Made by a program: the position numbers and the translations under genes. A stretch of 64,000 nucleotides of DNA from SG8-41 sp036555615 (GTDB lineage: Bacteria; Pseudomonadota; Gammaproteobacteria; Burkholderiales; SG8-41), in NCBI GenBank assembly GCA_036555615.1, contig DATBKZ010000059.1, positions 62,001-126,000 on the forward strand, written 5' to 3'. Each line of letters begins with the position of its first letter. The first letter of the stretch is position 1. Below the pieces are notes generated by a model that saw nothing but the letters and a program-made list of their open reading frames with translations, did not search any database and was not told where the DNA came from. Shown piece after piece: positions 53,927 through 61,660 of the stretch.

Positions 53927-55647
53927 ACGCGGCAGGCGTCCTCGCCGCACCCCAGGTCCCGGTCCGCGTCGGCGAGCAGTTGCTCGAATGTTTCCGGTGT
54001 GCGGATGACGCGGCCCTCCACCGTCGGGGAATGCGCCTGCAGCCAGTAGCTGTGAGTCGGGTGCCCGCCGCCGGCGACGAGAAGCACGATGTTGTCGGGC
54101 TTCTGGCAGATCGGCCAGGGGTCGAGGTTGATGCTCGCGCGCGTCACCGGGTTGGCATCGATCTCGATCCAGGCCGGCGCGCCGGCGCGCCGCATCTGCG
54201 CCATCGGGATCTTCGAGTTTTCCCACAGGAACTCGCGGATCGAGCTCTGAGTCCAGCCGAGCTCCGCCATACGCCGCGCAACGATCGGCGGAAGCATCAT
54301 GATGCCGGGCGTGCCCTTCTCCCACCCCGCGAGCGCCGCGAGATTCGGCGCGCGCATGAAGTCGGCCATCCGCCACATGCCGTTCAATGCGTCTTCCTCC
54401 GGCGATTCCTTTTTGGCGCCGCGGCGTCGCACATTGGTGGCCCCGCTCGCGAACACGACTGAAACCGAGTTCGTGCCGGGCGCGAAGCCGTGGCGATGGG
54501 TTGCGTGCGGCTGCCAGCCCGGGGGCAATCCCTCCTCGTCCTCGGCGAAAACCGCGTTGGTGTAGCGCATCGCGCCGAAGATCGCCATGGTGCCCACCCC
54601 CGGCAGGGCGCCGCCCACGTTCTGCTGCAGCAGGCGCAGCGCGCGGCCGATGCTCGCGCCCGCTGGCCGTTGCGGGTCGGGGCCGAGGAGCCCAAAGCCG
54701 GAGTTGAGACGGATCTGCTTCGCGATCGGCCCGTTGACGATGACGGCGGGGAATGGCCCGCCCGAGGTGGCCTGCAGCTGGTCGAAGCCGTCCGCAGCGA
54801 GGCAGGCGTCCACCGTAGCAATGAGCACCGGCAGGTACTCGGGCCGCCCGCCGGCCATGGCGAGCGCGATGGCGCAGGTCTCGATGGTGGTGATGCCGCC
54901 GCGCGGCGGGAATTTGCCGAGCGCGTGTGTGCGCGGAAGCGCGGTGCCGCGAAGTATCCAGTCCACGCGCTCCTTTGTCGCCGGCCACAGCGGCAGTCCG
55001 TCGCCCCACAGACTGGTGAGCAGGAGATGGTTCGCTTTCACGAGCGCGTCCTCGTACGTCGCGCCCTCGACTTCGAGCATCTTCGCCGGGCCGGCTGCCT
55101 GCGCGAACTCCGACTTCCAGCGCGTGAGCCCGTCGTAGAACTCCTTTTTGCGTTCCTTGAGAGAGGTGAGATCGCTCCCGGGCAGGAACATGGGAATCGG
55201 GAACGTGACCATCGCTGCGTCCGGCGCAAGCCCGACGCCCGACACGGCATTCTTCATGACCCCGACGAAATCCGTCCGCGTCAGCGTGACGGTGGGAATC
55301 CCGAGGGCTTCGATCCTAGCGGCTGCACGGCCGCATGCTGTGGCGCAGGCCCCTCAGGCCGCGTTGCCGACGATGACGGCGTCGACGCGGCTCTTCTTCA
55401 CCAGCGCGGCAGTCTCCTCGGTGCCGATAAGAGCATTGCCCTGGGGATAAGTGTCGATCGGCAGCACGGTGACGCCGGGGAAATCCTGCTCGAGCATTTC
55501 CTTCAGCATCGGCAGCATGCGGTAGGCCTGCCACTGTTCGTTGCTGACGAAGCCGATGCGCTTGCCTTCGAGCGAGGCGAGCCGCGGCGCGTGCGGCACC
55601 GTCACCTCGAGCGCGCCCGAGGGATCGTGAAATTCCAGCTTGACCAT
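53923..55647 (-). CDS. candidate UGSC-family selenoprotein with fused C-terminal domain (Sec at TGA 55354-55356)
   Basis: One continuous minus-strand frame of 575 codons from ATG 55647 (MVKLEFHDPSGALEV, with GGAGGAG five bases upstream) to TAG 53923, interrupted only by TGA at 55356-55354. Read as selenocysteine, residue 98 starts the motif U-G-A-C, matching the redox motif of the known UGSC (seleno)protein family. Before it, GKRIGFVSNEQWQAYRML and VKKSRVDAVIVGNAA fit the family's N-terminal fold; after it, ARIEALGIPTVTLTRTDF continues the same fold. From about residue 195 a second domain follows (LWGDGLPLWPATKERVDWIL, GRPEYLPVLIATVDA, AVIVNGPIAKQIRLNSGFG) whose function I cannot name. Two C-terminal cysteines (CGEDAC) could be redox partners. 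If the TGA were a stop, the pieces would be 97 and 444 residues. Confidence 0.82.
55319..55334 (-). promoter_or_regulatory. putative bacterial SECIS hairpin
   Basis: On the minus strand, 19 bases after the TGA, GCGGC-CGTGCA-GCCGC forms a perfect 5-bp stem with a 6-base loop. The loop starts 24 bases after the TGA and has G at its second position followed by U, the pattern expected for a SelB-binding SECIS apical loop. The position is within the range I recall for bacterial SECIS elements. Function is inferred. Confidence 0.6.
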
Positions 55648-55717
55648 GGAAGCTCCTCCCGTGAATCGGGTTTCGTAAGGTATCGTAGCATGTGCGGATG
55701 CGCGCGCGTGGCGACTC

Positions 55718-55774
55718 GTCGCTCCCGCGGAGGCGGGAGTCCAGTTACTGGATCCCCGCCTGCGCGGGGATGAC
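55718..55774. repeat. imperfect 28-bp inverted repeat (dispersed palindrome type)
   Basis: Arms 55718-55745 and 55747-55774 match at 22 of 28 positions around a single-base centre; the inner edges CCAGT/ACTGG are exact. The sequence CCCGCGCAGGCGGG-type arm next to CCAGT is the pattern of an abundant dispersed palindrome in Proteobacteria. It lies between the GDPD gene and the selenoprotein gene and could act as a terminator or mRNA-stabilising hairpin. Confidence 0.65.
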
Positions 55775-55791
55775 GTACTTGCTGTCTGACG

Positions 55792-56733
55792 TTAAGGCTT
55801 GAAAGGTGTGGGCGGCGGAAGCGGAATGCCCAGCTCGCTGGCTACGTTGCGCAGGATATCGGGCCGGTCGCTGATGATGCCGTCGACGCCCCACTCGATC
55901 ATGCGCCGCATGTCGGCCGGCTCGTTGACAGTCCACACCACGACTTTGAGCCCCAGCGCTTGCGCTTCCTTCACCTGCTCGCGGGTCGTTTCGGCGTGAT
56001 AGGGGGACCACACCGCACCGCCCGCGGCCTTCACCATGCGCGGGACGGAGCCGCCATGCTGGCTCACGTGAAAACCCGCAGTCCAGGGTGAGGACGGCTT
56101 GTTCCTCTGGATGCTGTCCATGAAGCCCTTCTCCACCGTGAGATAGACCGTCGGGATCGCGGGCGCCTCCTGCTGCACGAACTGGAGCGAGCGCCAGTCG
56201 AAGGACTGGATCGCCGACCGTTTATCCATGCCGCCGGCGCGGATCGCCGCGATCAGCTTGCGCGCGAAATCCCCGGGCGTCGTGGTGAATTCAGGCTCGA
56301 TGGGTGAGATCTTGGTTTCGATGTTGAAGCGCGCGGTTTCGTTGCCGCTCTTCTTCACCAGGGCAAAGAGGTCAGCGAGCCGCGGGATGCGCGTGCCGTC
56401 GACCGGCCGCTGCTCGGGCCAGCGCCGTGCGTAGTCGCTCGCTGGATTGATTCGCCCGACGTCGTAGCGCTGCGAGTCCTGAAAATCGAGGCTCCAGAGC
56501 GCGGGACCGGGTTGCTCGAGCCACTTGCCGTCGGGTCCGCGCGTGATGTCGGGATTGAAAGCGGGGTCGTGGCTCACGACCACCACGCCGTCGCGCGTGA
56601 TGGCGCAATCGAGCTCAAGGGTGGTCACCCCGATGGAAAGTGCCCGCGCGAACGCGGGCAGCGTGTTCTCGGGCGCAAGCCCGCGCGCGCCGCGGTGTCC
56701 CTGGATGTCGAGCGCGCGCGCGCCGGTGGCCAT
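55792..56733 (-). CDS. glycerophosphodiester phosphodiesterase family protein
   Basis: TIM-barrel phosphodiesterase that hydrolyses deacylated phospholipids to glycerol-3-phosphate and alcohols. The catalytic motif is GHRGARGLAPENTLPAF, followed by LELDCAITRDG and SHDPAFN. The C-terminal strand has WTVNEPADMRRMIEWGVDG and ISDRPDIL. Length 313. The start is firm at ATG 56733, because an in-frame TAA immediately precedes it; the protein therefore lacks a signal peptide and should be cytoplasmic. It follows the SH3-like gene by 8 bases. Confidence 0.92.
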   Translation of the reverse strand: MATGARALDIQGHRGARGLAPENTLPAFARALSIGVTTLELDCAITRDGVVVVSHDPAFNPDITRGPDGKWLEQPGPALWSLDFQDSQRYDVGRINPASDYARRWPEQRPVDGTRIPRLADLFALVKKSGNETARFNIETKISPIEPEFTTTPGDFARKLIAAIRAGGMDKRSAIQSFDWRSLQFVQQEAPAIPTVYLTVEKGFMDSIQRNKPSSPWTAGFHVSQHGGSVPRMVKAAGGAVWSPYHAETTREQVKEAQALGLKVVVWTVNEPADMRRMIEWGVDGIISDRPDILRNVASELGIPLPPPTPFKP

Positions 56734-56741
56734 TTACGCCC

Positions 56742-57437
56742 TCACGGGCGCTGTCCGCCGGCAGGCGCGAAGGCCGTCATGCGCCAGCCGTTTTCGGTCT
56801 TCACGAAGCAGGCGACCTGCTCGATCGGGCTGCGGATCTGCTCCTCGGGGACGTAGCCCTCGCCATCCTTCAACTTGATCTTGGTCCATTTTTGCGGATA
56901 GTCGGCCGCCTGGTCGGCGATCTCCCAGTCCGCAACCGGGACGATGTCGTATGAGAGCGTAACGAGCGTCGATGAAGCGATGGACGGCGCCGATTTGACC
57001 AGCGCATCCTTCGAGATGATCGCCCCATAGGCGTGCGGGTCCATGCCCCGGGGCCACTGCGCGAGGAGATAGGGTGAGCACAGCTCACGCGGCCCACGCG
57101 CATGTTTCAAGTATGCCGCCCCCAGGAACAGCGCGGTGGGAAGATCGCGCCACAGCGGGCTGTCCTCGGCGTCGAGGTGCCATTGCTTGCTGAACTCGGC
57201 GACCCCGTTTGCGCCGTCGACGCCAACGCGGACGTTGCGGTCGAGGATGCTCAGCACGAACTTGCGGTCGCGCCGCACGACCGCGTCGAGCAGCTGGTTC
57301 TTGAACATGGCCCACGACAGGTCGCGCCGCGCCTCATCGACCGGCTCGAGCTTGCGCTCCTGGGCGTGCGACCACGGAACGAGAGCGCTCCCGATCATCA
57401 TCGCCAGCGCGAGGCGCAGCATGAATGGCGTCATCAT
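56742..57437 (-). CDS. secreted SH3-like domain protein
   Basis: A 231-residue exported protein with signal peptide (MLRLALAMMIGSALVPWSHA). A middle region of unknown function contains NQLLDAVVRRDRKFVLSILD. A C-terminal bacterial SH3-like module (WTKIKLKDGEGYVPEEQIRS) is typical of peptidoglycan-associated proteins. The start ATG 57437 overlaps the enoyl-CoA hydratase stop (ATGA) and has a GGGGG ribosome-binding site. The open frame extends upstream within the hydratase gene without meaning. Confidence 0.85.
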   Translation of the reverse strand: MMTPFMLRLALAMMIGSALVPWSHAQERKLEPVDEARRDLSWAMFKNQLLDAVVRRDRKFVLSILDRNVRVGVDGANGVAEFSKQWHLDAEDSPLWRDLPTALFLGAAYLKHARGPRELCSPYLLAQWPRGMDPHAYGAIISKDALVKSAPSIASSTLVTLSYDIVPVADWEIADQAADYPQKWTKIKLKDGEGYVPEEQIRSPIEQVACFVKTENGWRMTAFAPAGGQRP

Positions 57438-58243
57438 TTCCCCCGGAATTGGCCCTTGCGTTTCTCGAAAAACGCCGCGAGCGCCTCGAGATGATCCTCG
57501 GTCTTCTGGAGCGTTCCCTGAAATGTCGCGCACGCCTCGAGATGCTCCTCGAGGCCCTGCTGCCGCGCGAGCCGCAGCGTGCGCTTGGCGTAGCGCACGG
57601 CAAGCGGTGGCTTGGCGGCGATCTCTCCTGCGATCTCGCGCGCGCGGGCGAGCAGGCGCTCGGGCTCCGTGACTTCGAGCAGGATGCCGATAGCGCGCGC
57701 GTCTTCGGCCTTGATGATGCGGCCGGTGAGCGTCAATTCGGCGGCGCGGTGGACGCCGACCGCGCGCTGCAGGAACCACGCTCCGCCGTCGCCCGCCATG
57801 ATGCCGAGATTGATGAAGGTCTCCCCGAACTGCGCGCGGGTCGAGCCGATGCGGATATCGCACATGTTGGCGAGGTCGCAGCCCGCGCCAATCGCCGGGC
57901 CGTTCACTGCGGCAATGACGGCGACCTCGGCGGCATGCATCGCGCGCGGGATGCGCTGGATGCCGTCCCGGTAATAGCGCGCCATCTCGGCGGCGGAGGA
58001 GGCCAGCGCGCGCTCCCGCATCGTCTTGATGTTGCCGCCGGCCGAGAACGCCGATCCGGCACCGGTGAGGATCAGCGCGGAGATCTCCGGGTTGGCGTTT
58101 GCCCACTCGAGCGTCGCGCAGATGTCCTCGATCAGCCCGGTGCCCGTGAGCGCATTGCGCACGTCGTCGCGGTTGAGCGTCAGCTGGGCGACGCGCCCAT
58201 CGACTTCGAGCGCAGCGTCCTTGAGCACGGGAGGACTGGACAT
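57434..58243 (-). CDS. enoyl-CoA hydratase/isomerase family protein
   Basis: Crotonase-fold enzyme. The oxyanion-hole regions GSAFSAGGNIKTM and AVIAAVNGPAIGAGCDLAN are present. The catalytic-glutamate region reads FGETFINLGIMAGDGGAWFL, which keeps the Glu of the second position. The start ATG 58243 (MSSPPVLKDAAL) gives 269 residues; the frame runs 16 codons further upstream. It probably acts in acyl-CoA degradation, and its neighbourhood also holds EtfAB and acyl-CoA carboxylase genes. Exact substrate unknown. Confidence 0.92.
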   Translation of the reverse strand: MSSPPVLKDAALEVDGRVAQLTLNRDDVRNALTGTGLIEDICATLEWANANPEISALILTGAGSAFSAGGNIKTMRERALASSAAEMARYYRDGIQRIPRAMHAAEVAVIAAVNGPAIGAGCDLANMCDIRIGSTRAQFGETFINLGIMAGDGGAWFLQRAVGVHRAAELTLTGRIIKAEDARAIGILLEVTEPERLLARAREIAGEIAAKPPLAVRYAKRTLRLARQQGLEEHLEACATFQGTLQKTEDHLEALAAFFEKRKGQFRGK

Positions 58244-58356
58244 GTCGACTCGTGATTTTATACGTTCCGCCAGCGAGCCGGGCGTCGCCACTCGCCGTGT
58301 TATACTCGCCGCGGAAATTTTCCTCAGGCTTCAGCTAACCAGCGGCACCTGCAGTC

Positions 58357-58578
58357 ATGGCCCGCATCGAGATCAAGTCCGAAATCACCGGCACCGTGTG
58401 GCAGCTCAAGTCGAAGCCGGGCGACAAGGTCGAGTCCGGCGACACCCTGATCGTCATAGAGTCCATGAAGATGGAGATCCCGGTGATCACCGAGGACCCC
58501 GGCACGGTGAAGGAGATCCTCGTGAAGGAGAAGGACCCGGTCGCTGAAGGACAGGTCGTCGCCATCCTCGAGGGCTGA
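58357..58578 (+). CDS. stand-alone biotinyl carrier domain protein
   Basis: A 73-residue single biotinyl/lipoyl domain. The biotin-attachment motif is ESMKME with Lys38; the flanking GDKVESGDTLIVI and EGQVVAILEG complete the barrel. The MKM context indicates biotin rather than lipoate. It probably serves as the carboxyl carrier for the acyl-CoA carboxylase subunits encoded 3-5 kb downstream. Confidence 0.9.
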   Translation: MARIEIKSEITGTVWQLKSKPGDKVESGDTLIVIESMKMEIPVITEDPGTVKEILVKEKDPVAEGQVVAILEG

Positions 58579-58597
58579 CGCACTTCAGGAGGCGGCG

Positions 58598-59842
58598 ATG
58601 CCAAGACGTGAAATCGAAGGCGACTGGGTGCTGGGCTGGCCGGACCGCAAGCGCCCGGCGATCATCCCGGGCAAGGATGCTGAGGGGCGGGTCATCAACG
58701 GGCGCGCGCCAGTGACCGAGCTTGCGGGCCTGATCACGCCGACCGAAGCCTACTACATCGTCAACCAGCTCGAGGCGCCGGAGCCGGTTCACCCGGACGA
58801 CTGGAAGCTCACGGTGAAGGGCGAGGTCGAGCGGGCATTCGAGCTTGATTTCGACGGCCTCATGAAGCTCCCCGGCCGCACTGTGCGCGCGGTGACGGAA
58901 TGTGCGGGCAACGATGCTGGCTTCTTCGATTACCTGCGCAAAGGTTCGACGAAGCCCTCGCGCATCAATCAGCAGGACATGCAAAAGCGCGCCGAGCAGC
59001 GCGTCCGGGGCGAGGTCCCCTCGAGCGAGGAGATCAGCTCCGAATCGACGACGACCTGCGCGGTGAGCGCGGGCGAGTTCACGGGCGTGCCGCTCGCGGT
59101 CATCCTCGAGCGCGCAGGCGTGAAGCCGGGCGCCGTCTGCGTGCGGGCGAAGGGCTTCGACACCGGCCATCCGGACACCGCGGTGATCTACCGCTCCGTC
59201 GGCACGCGCGATTTCCACATTCCCGACCCGGGCGTGATCCACTACGAGAAAGCGCTCCCGCTCGAGAAGGCGCTCGACCGGGACACGATACTCGCGTGGG
59301 CGCAGAACGGAGAGTATCTCTGGCACGTGCATGGATCGCCCGTGCGGCTCATCGTGCCGGGCTGGTCGGGCAACTGGTGGGTGAAGTGGCTGGAAGAGCT
59401 CGAGGTGATGCGGACGATGCCCCGGCCGTTCTATCAGACCGAGTACTTCGTGTACGGGGAATCGGCGCGGGACGAGAACAAGCCGCCGCTGACGGCAATG
59501 GGCGTGCGCAACATCATCACCGAGCCGCTCGACGAGGACTCGCCACTGCCGCGCGGCACGCACATGATCCGCGGTCGCGCCTGGAGCGGCATGGGCGCAA
59601 TCGACCACGTCGAGGTGAGCCTCGATGGCGGCAAGACCTGGACGGACGCGCACCTCGAGGAGCCGCGCGAGCGCTGGCTCTGGCGCCGCTGGTCCTACCT
59701 GTGGACGGTGGACAAGCCCGGACAATACCGGATCATGGCGCGCGCGACGGACGAGGCCGGGCGCGTGCAGCCGCAGACGCCGTGGAACTTCCAGCGCAAG
59801 CATTTCGACTGGATCGTGCCGACCGAGGTCACCATCGTCTAG
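58598..59842 (+). CDS. sulfite-oxidase-family molybdopterin protein
   Basis: Molybdopterin-dependent oxidoreductase of the sulfite oxidase/SoxC family, 414 residues. The Mo-ligand cysteine is Cys102 in VTECAGNDAGF. The pterin domain is followed by a Mo-co dimerisation domain (GMGAIDHVEVSLDGGKTWTD). There is no signal peptide or Tat motif at the N-terminus (MPRREIEGDWVLGW), so the protein is predicted cytoplasmic, unlike typical SoxC or SorA. The in vivo substrate is uncertain; genetic linkage is to a biotin carrier and an electron-transfer flavoprotein. Confidence 0.88.
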   Translation: MPRREIEGDWVLGWPDRKRPAIIPGKDAEGRVINGRAPVTELAGLITPTEAYYIVNQLEAPEPVHPDDWKLTVKGEVERAFELDFDGLMKLPGRTVRAVTECAGNDAGFFDYLRKGSTKPSRINQQDMQKRAEQRVRGEVPSSEEISSESTTTCAVSAGEFTGVPLAVILERAGVKPGAVCVRAKGFDTGHPDTAVIYRSVGTRDFHIPDPGVIHYEKALPLEKALDRDTILAWAQNGEYLWHVHGSPVRLIVPGWSGNWWVKWLEELEVMRTMPRPFYQTEYFVYGESARDENKPPLTAMGVRNIITEPLDEDSPLPRGTHMIRGRAWSGMGAIDHVEVSLDGGKTWTDAHLEEPRERWLWRRWSYLWTVDKPGQYRIMARATDEAGRVQPQTPWNFQRKHFDWIVPTEVTIV

Positions 59843-59846
59843 GCGT

Positions 59847-60650
59847 ATGCATATCGTGGTGTGCGCGAAGCAGGTGCCCGATCCTGAAGCCGCGTTCAGC
59901 ATGTTCAGGGTGGACGAGCAGGCGAAGAAAGTCATCCCCGCGCCGGGCCTGCGAATGGTGATGAGCCCCTTCGACGCGCAGGCGCTGGAGGCGTCACTGC
60001 GGGTGCGCGAGGCGGCAGGTGAGGTGCGCATCACGGTGATGAGCCTGGGGACGGAATCCGCGCGCGCAGCGGTCAAGCACGGTCTCGCCATGGGGGCGGA
60101 CGACGGCGTGCTCCTCGCCGACGCCGCATTCGAGGACGGGGATGCCTACACCACGGCGCGCGTTCTCGCCGCTGCGATCGGCAAGCTCGGCGATTGCGAT
60201 CTAGTGTTGACCGGCCGCCAGGCGGCGGACTGGGACGCCGGCATCGTCGGCAGCGGGATTGCCGAGCTGCTGCACATGCCGGTCGTCACCTTCGCGCGCG
60301 AGGTGAAGATCGGCAACGGCACCGTGCGCGTCGAGCGCGTGGTCGAGAACGGCTGCGACGTGATCGAGGCGCCACTGCCCGCGGTGGTGACCGTGTCGAA
60401 CGAGCTCGGCGCCGCTCGCGCGCCGAGCCTGCGCGAGACCATGCGCGCCGCGCGCAAGCCGGTACTGGCGTGGTCCGCGGCGGACCTGGGATTGCCGCCC
60501 GGCGAAATCGGCGCGAAGGGTGCGCGGCGAGTGCTCGAGCGATTGTTCGAGCCCGTGAAAAGAGGCGCGTGCGAGATGGTTGCCGGTGCGACGCCCGAGG
60601 AGAAGGGGCAAAAGCTCGCGCAGTGCTTGCTGGAGGCGCAGCTGCTGTGA
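59847..60650 (+). CDS. etfB: electron transfer flavoprotein beta subunit
   Basis: Small ETF subunit carrying AMP, partner of EtfA. The start ATG 59847 (MHIVVCAKQVPDPEAAF) is the classical EtfB N-terminus. VMSPFDAQALEASLRVREA, TGRQAADWDAGIVGSGIAELL and LPAVVTVSNELGAARAPSL are conserved. The product is 267 residues; the frame is open upstream through the preceding gene. It overlaps etfA as GTGA. The ETF accepts electrons from an acyl-CoA-type or other dehydrogenase that lies outside the window or in its unresolved neighbours. Confidence 0.96.
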   Translation: MHIVVCAKQVPDPEAAFSMFRVDEQAKKVIPAPGLRMVMSPFDAQALEASLRVREAAGEVRITVMSLGTESARAAVKHGLAMGADDGVLLADAAFEDGDAYTTARVLAAAIGKLGDCDLVLTGRQAADWDAGIVGSGIAELLHMPVVTFAREVKIGNGTVRVERVVENGCDVIEAPLPAVVTVSNELGAARAPSLRETMRAARKPVLAWSAADLGLPPGEIGAKGARRVLERLFEPVKRGACEMVAGATPEEKGQKLAQCLLEAQLL

Positions 60651-61642
60651 GCGCGCGCGGCATCCTGGTGGTTGCCGAGCTCGCCGCCGGAAGACCCTCG
60701 TCGGTTTCGCGGGAGCTCCTCGGCCTCGCGCAGCGCATCGTCGAGCAAACCGGGGGGCCGGTCGGCGCGGTGTGTCCTGGCGCAGACGCGGAGGCCGCGG
60801 CTGAGCTGGTTGCCCACGGAGCCGACCGCGTCTACACGGCAGGCGACACCGAGCTTGCCGACTACGACAGCGATGCCTGGACCGCGTGCGCCGCATGGGC
60901 GGCGCGGGCAATGGACCCCAATGCGGTGTTGGCGGCCCACACGACGAGCGGGGCAGACCTCGCGCCGCGGCTCGCGTTCCGCCTGGAAGCCGCCGCGGCA
61001 ACCGGTTGCCTCGGCGTGGAAGTCGAGGACGGAACCCTGCGTTTCACGCGTCCCTGTTACGGGGGCAACGCGCGCGAGACGGTATCCTTCAATACGCGGC
61101 TCGCGGTCGCGACGGTGCGCGGCGGCTGCAGCGAGGCGCTGCCGCGCGAAGCAGGGCGCCAGGGCGAGACGGTGAGAGTTTCGCTCGACCGGGCGGCGCT
61201 GCGCGCGCGGACAGTCGAGCGGCGGCGCGAGAGCGGCGGTGATGTGCGCCTCGAGGAGGCGCGGGTGGTCGTCGCCGGCGGCCGGGGCCTGAACGGGCCG
61301 GAGGGTTTCGAAGTGCTCGGGGAGCTCGCGCGCGAGCTCAACGGCGCGCTGGGAGCGAGCCGCGTGCCGTGCGATCTCGGCTGGTGCCCGCACTCGATGC
61401 AGATCGGCTTGACCGGCAAGACCGTGACGCCGGATCTTTACATCGCGGTGGGCATCTCCGGAGCGGGGCACCACATGGCGGGCTGCGGGCGCGCGCGCAA
61501 CATCGTCGCGATCAACTCGGACCCGGAGGCCGCGATCTACAAGGACGCGCGGTGGGGGGTGGTGGGCGATTACCGCAAGCTCATCCCGCCGCTCATCGCG
61601 GCGATCCGCGAGCTGCGCGCAGCCAGCGCGGCACGCAATTGA
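60647..61642 (+). CDS. etfA: electron transfer flavoprotein alpha subunit
   Basis: FAD-binding ETF subunit, 331 residues from GTG 60647 (the start overlaps the etfB stop). The C-terminal FAD domain shows VVVAGGRGLNGPEGFEVL, MQIGLTGKTVTPDLYIAVGI, the SGAGHHMAG loop and IVAINSDPEAAIYKDARWG. N-terminal residues RGILVVAELAAGRPSSVS correspond to the usual EtfA start. A longer upstream frame is out of context. Confidence 0.95.
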   Translation: MSARGILVVAELAAGRPSSVSRELLGLAQRIVEQTGGPVGAVCPGADAEAAAELVAHGADRVYTAGDTELADYDSDAWTACAAWAARAMDPNAVLAAHTTSGADLAPRLAFRLEAAAATGCLGVEVEDGTLRFTRPCYGGNARETVSFNTRLAVATVRGGCSEALPREAGRQGETVRVSLDRAALRARTVERRRESGGDVRLEEARVVVAGGRGLNGPEGFEVLGELARELNGALGASRVPCDLGWCPHSMQIGLTGKTVTPDLYIAVGISGAGHHMAGCGRARNIVAINSDPEAAIYKDARWGVVGDYRKLIPPLIAAIRELRAASAARN

Positions 61643-61660
61643 TTTACTGAAGGACTGAAC

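Noticed and set aside
53923..55647. Interpretation of the selenoprotein frame as a nonsense-mutated pseudogene or two separate genes
   Set aside because: The frame is otherwise intact, the TGA falls exactly at the expected Sec position of the motif, a SECIS-like hairpin follows, and the downstream ATG 55257 has no good ribosome-binding site. It remains the main alternative if the Sec machinery is absent.
56742..58106. A 454-codon minus-strand frame covering the SH3-like gene and part of the enoyl-CoA hydratase
   Set aside because: Only the part from 57437 down has a signal peptide and family resemblance; the upstream part is the out-of-frame shadow of the hydratase.
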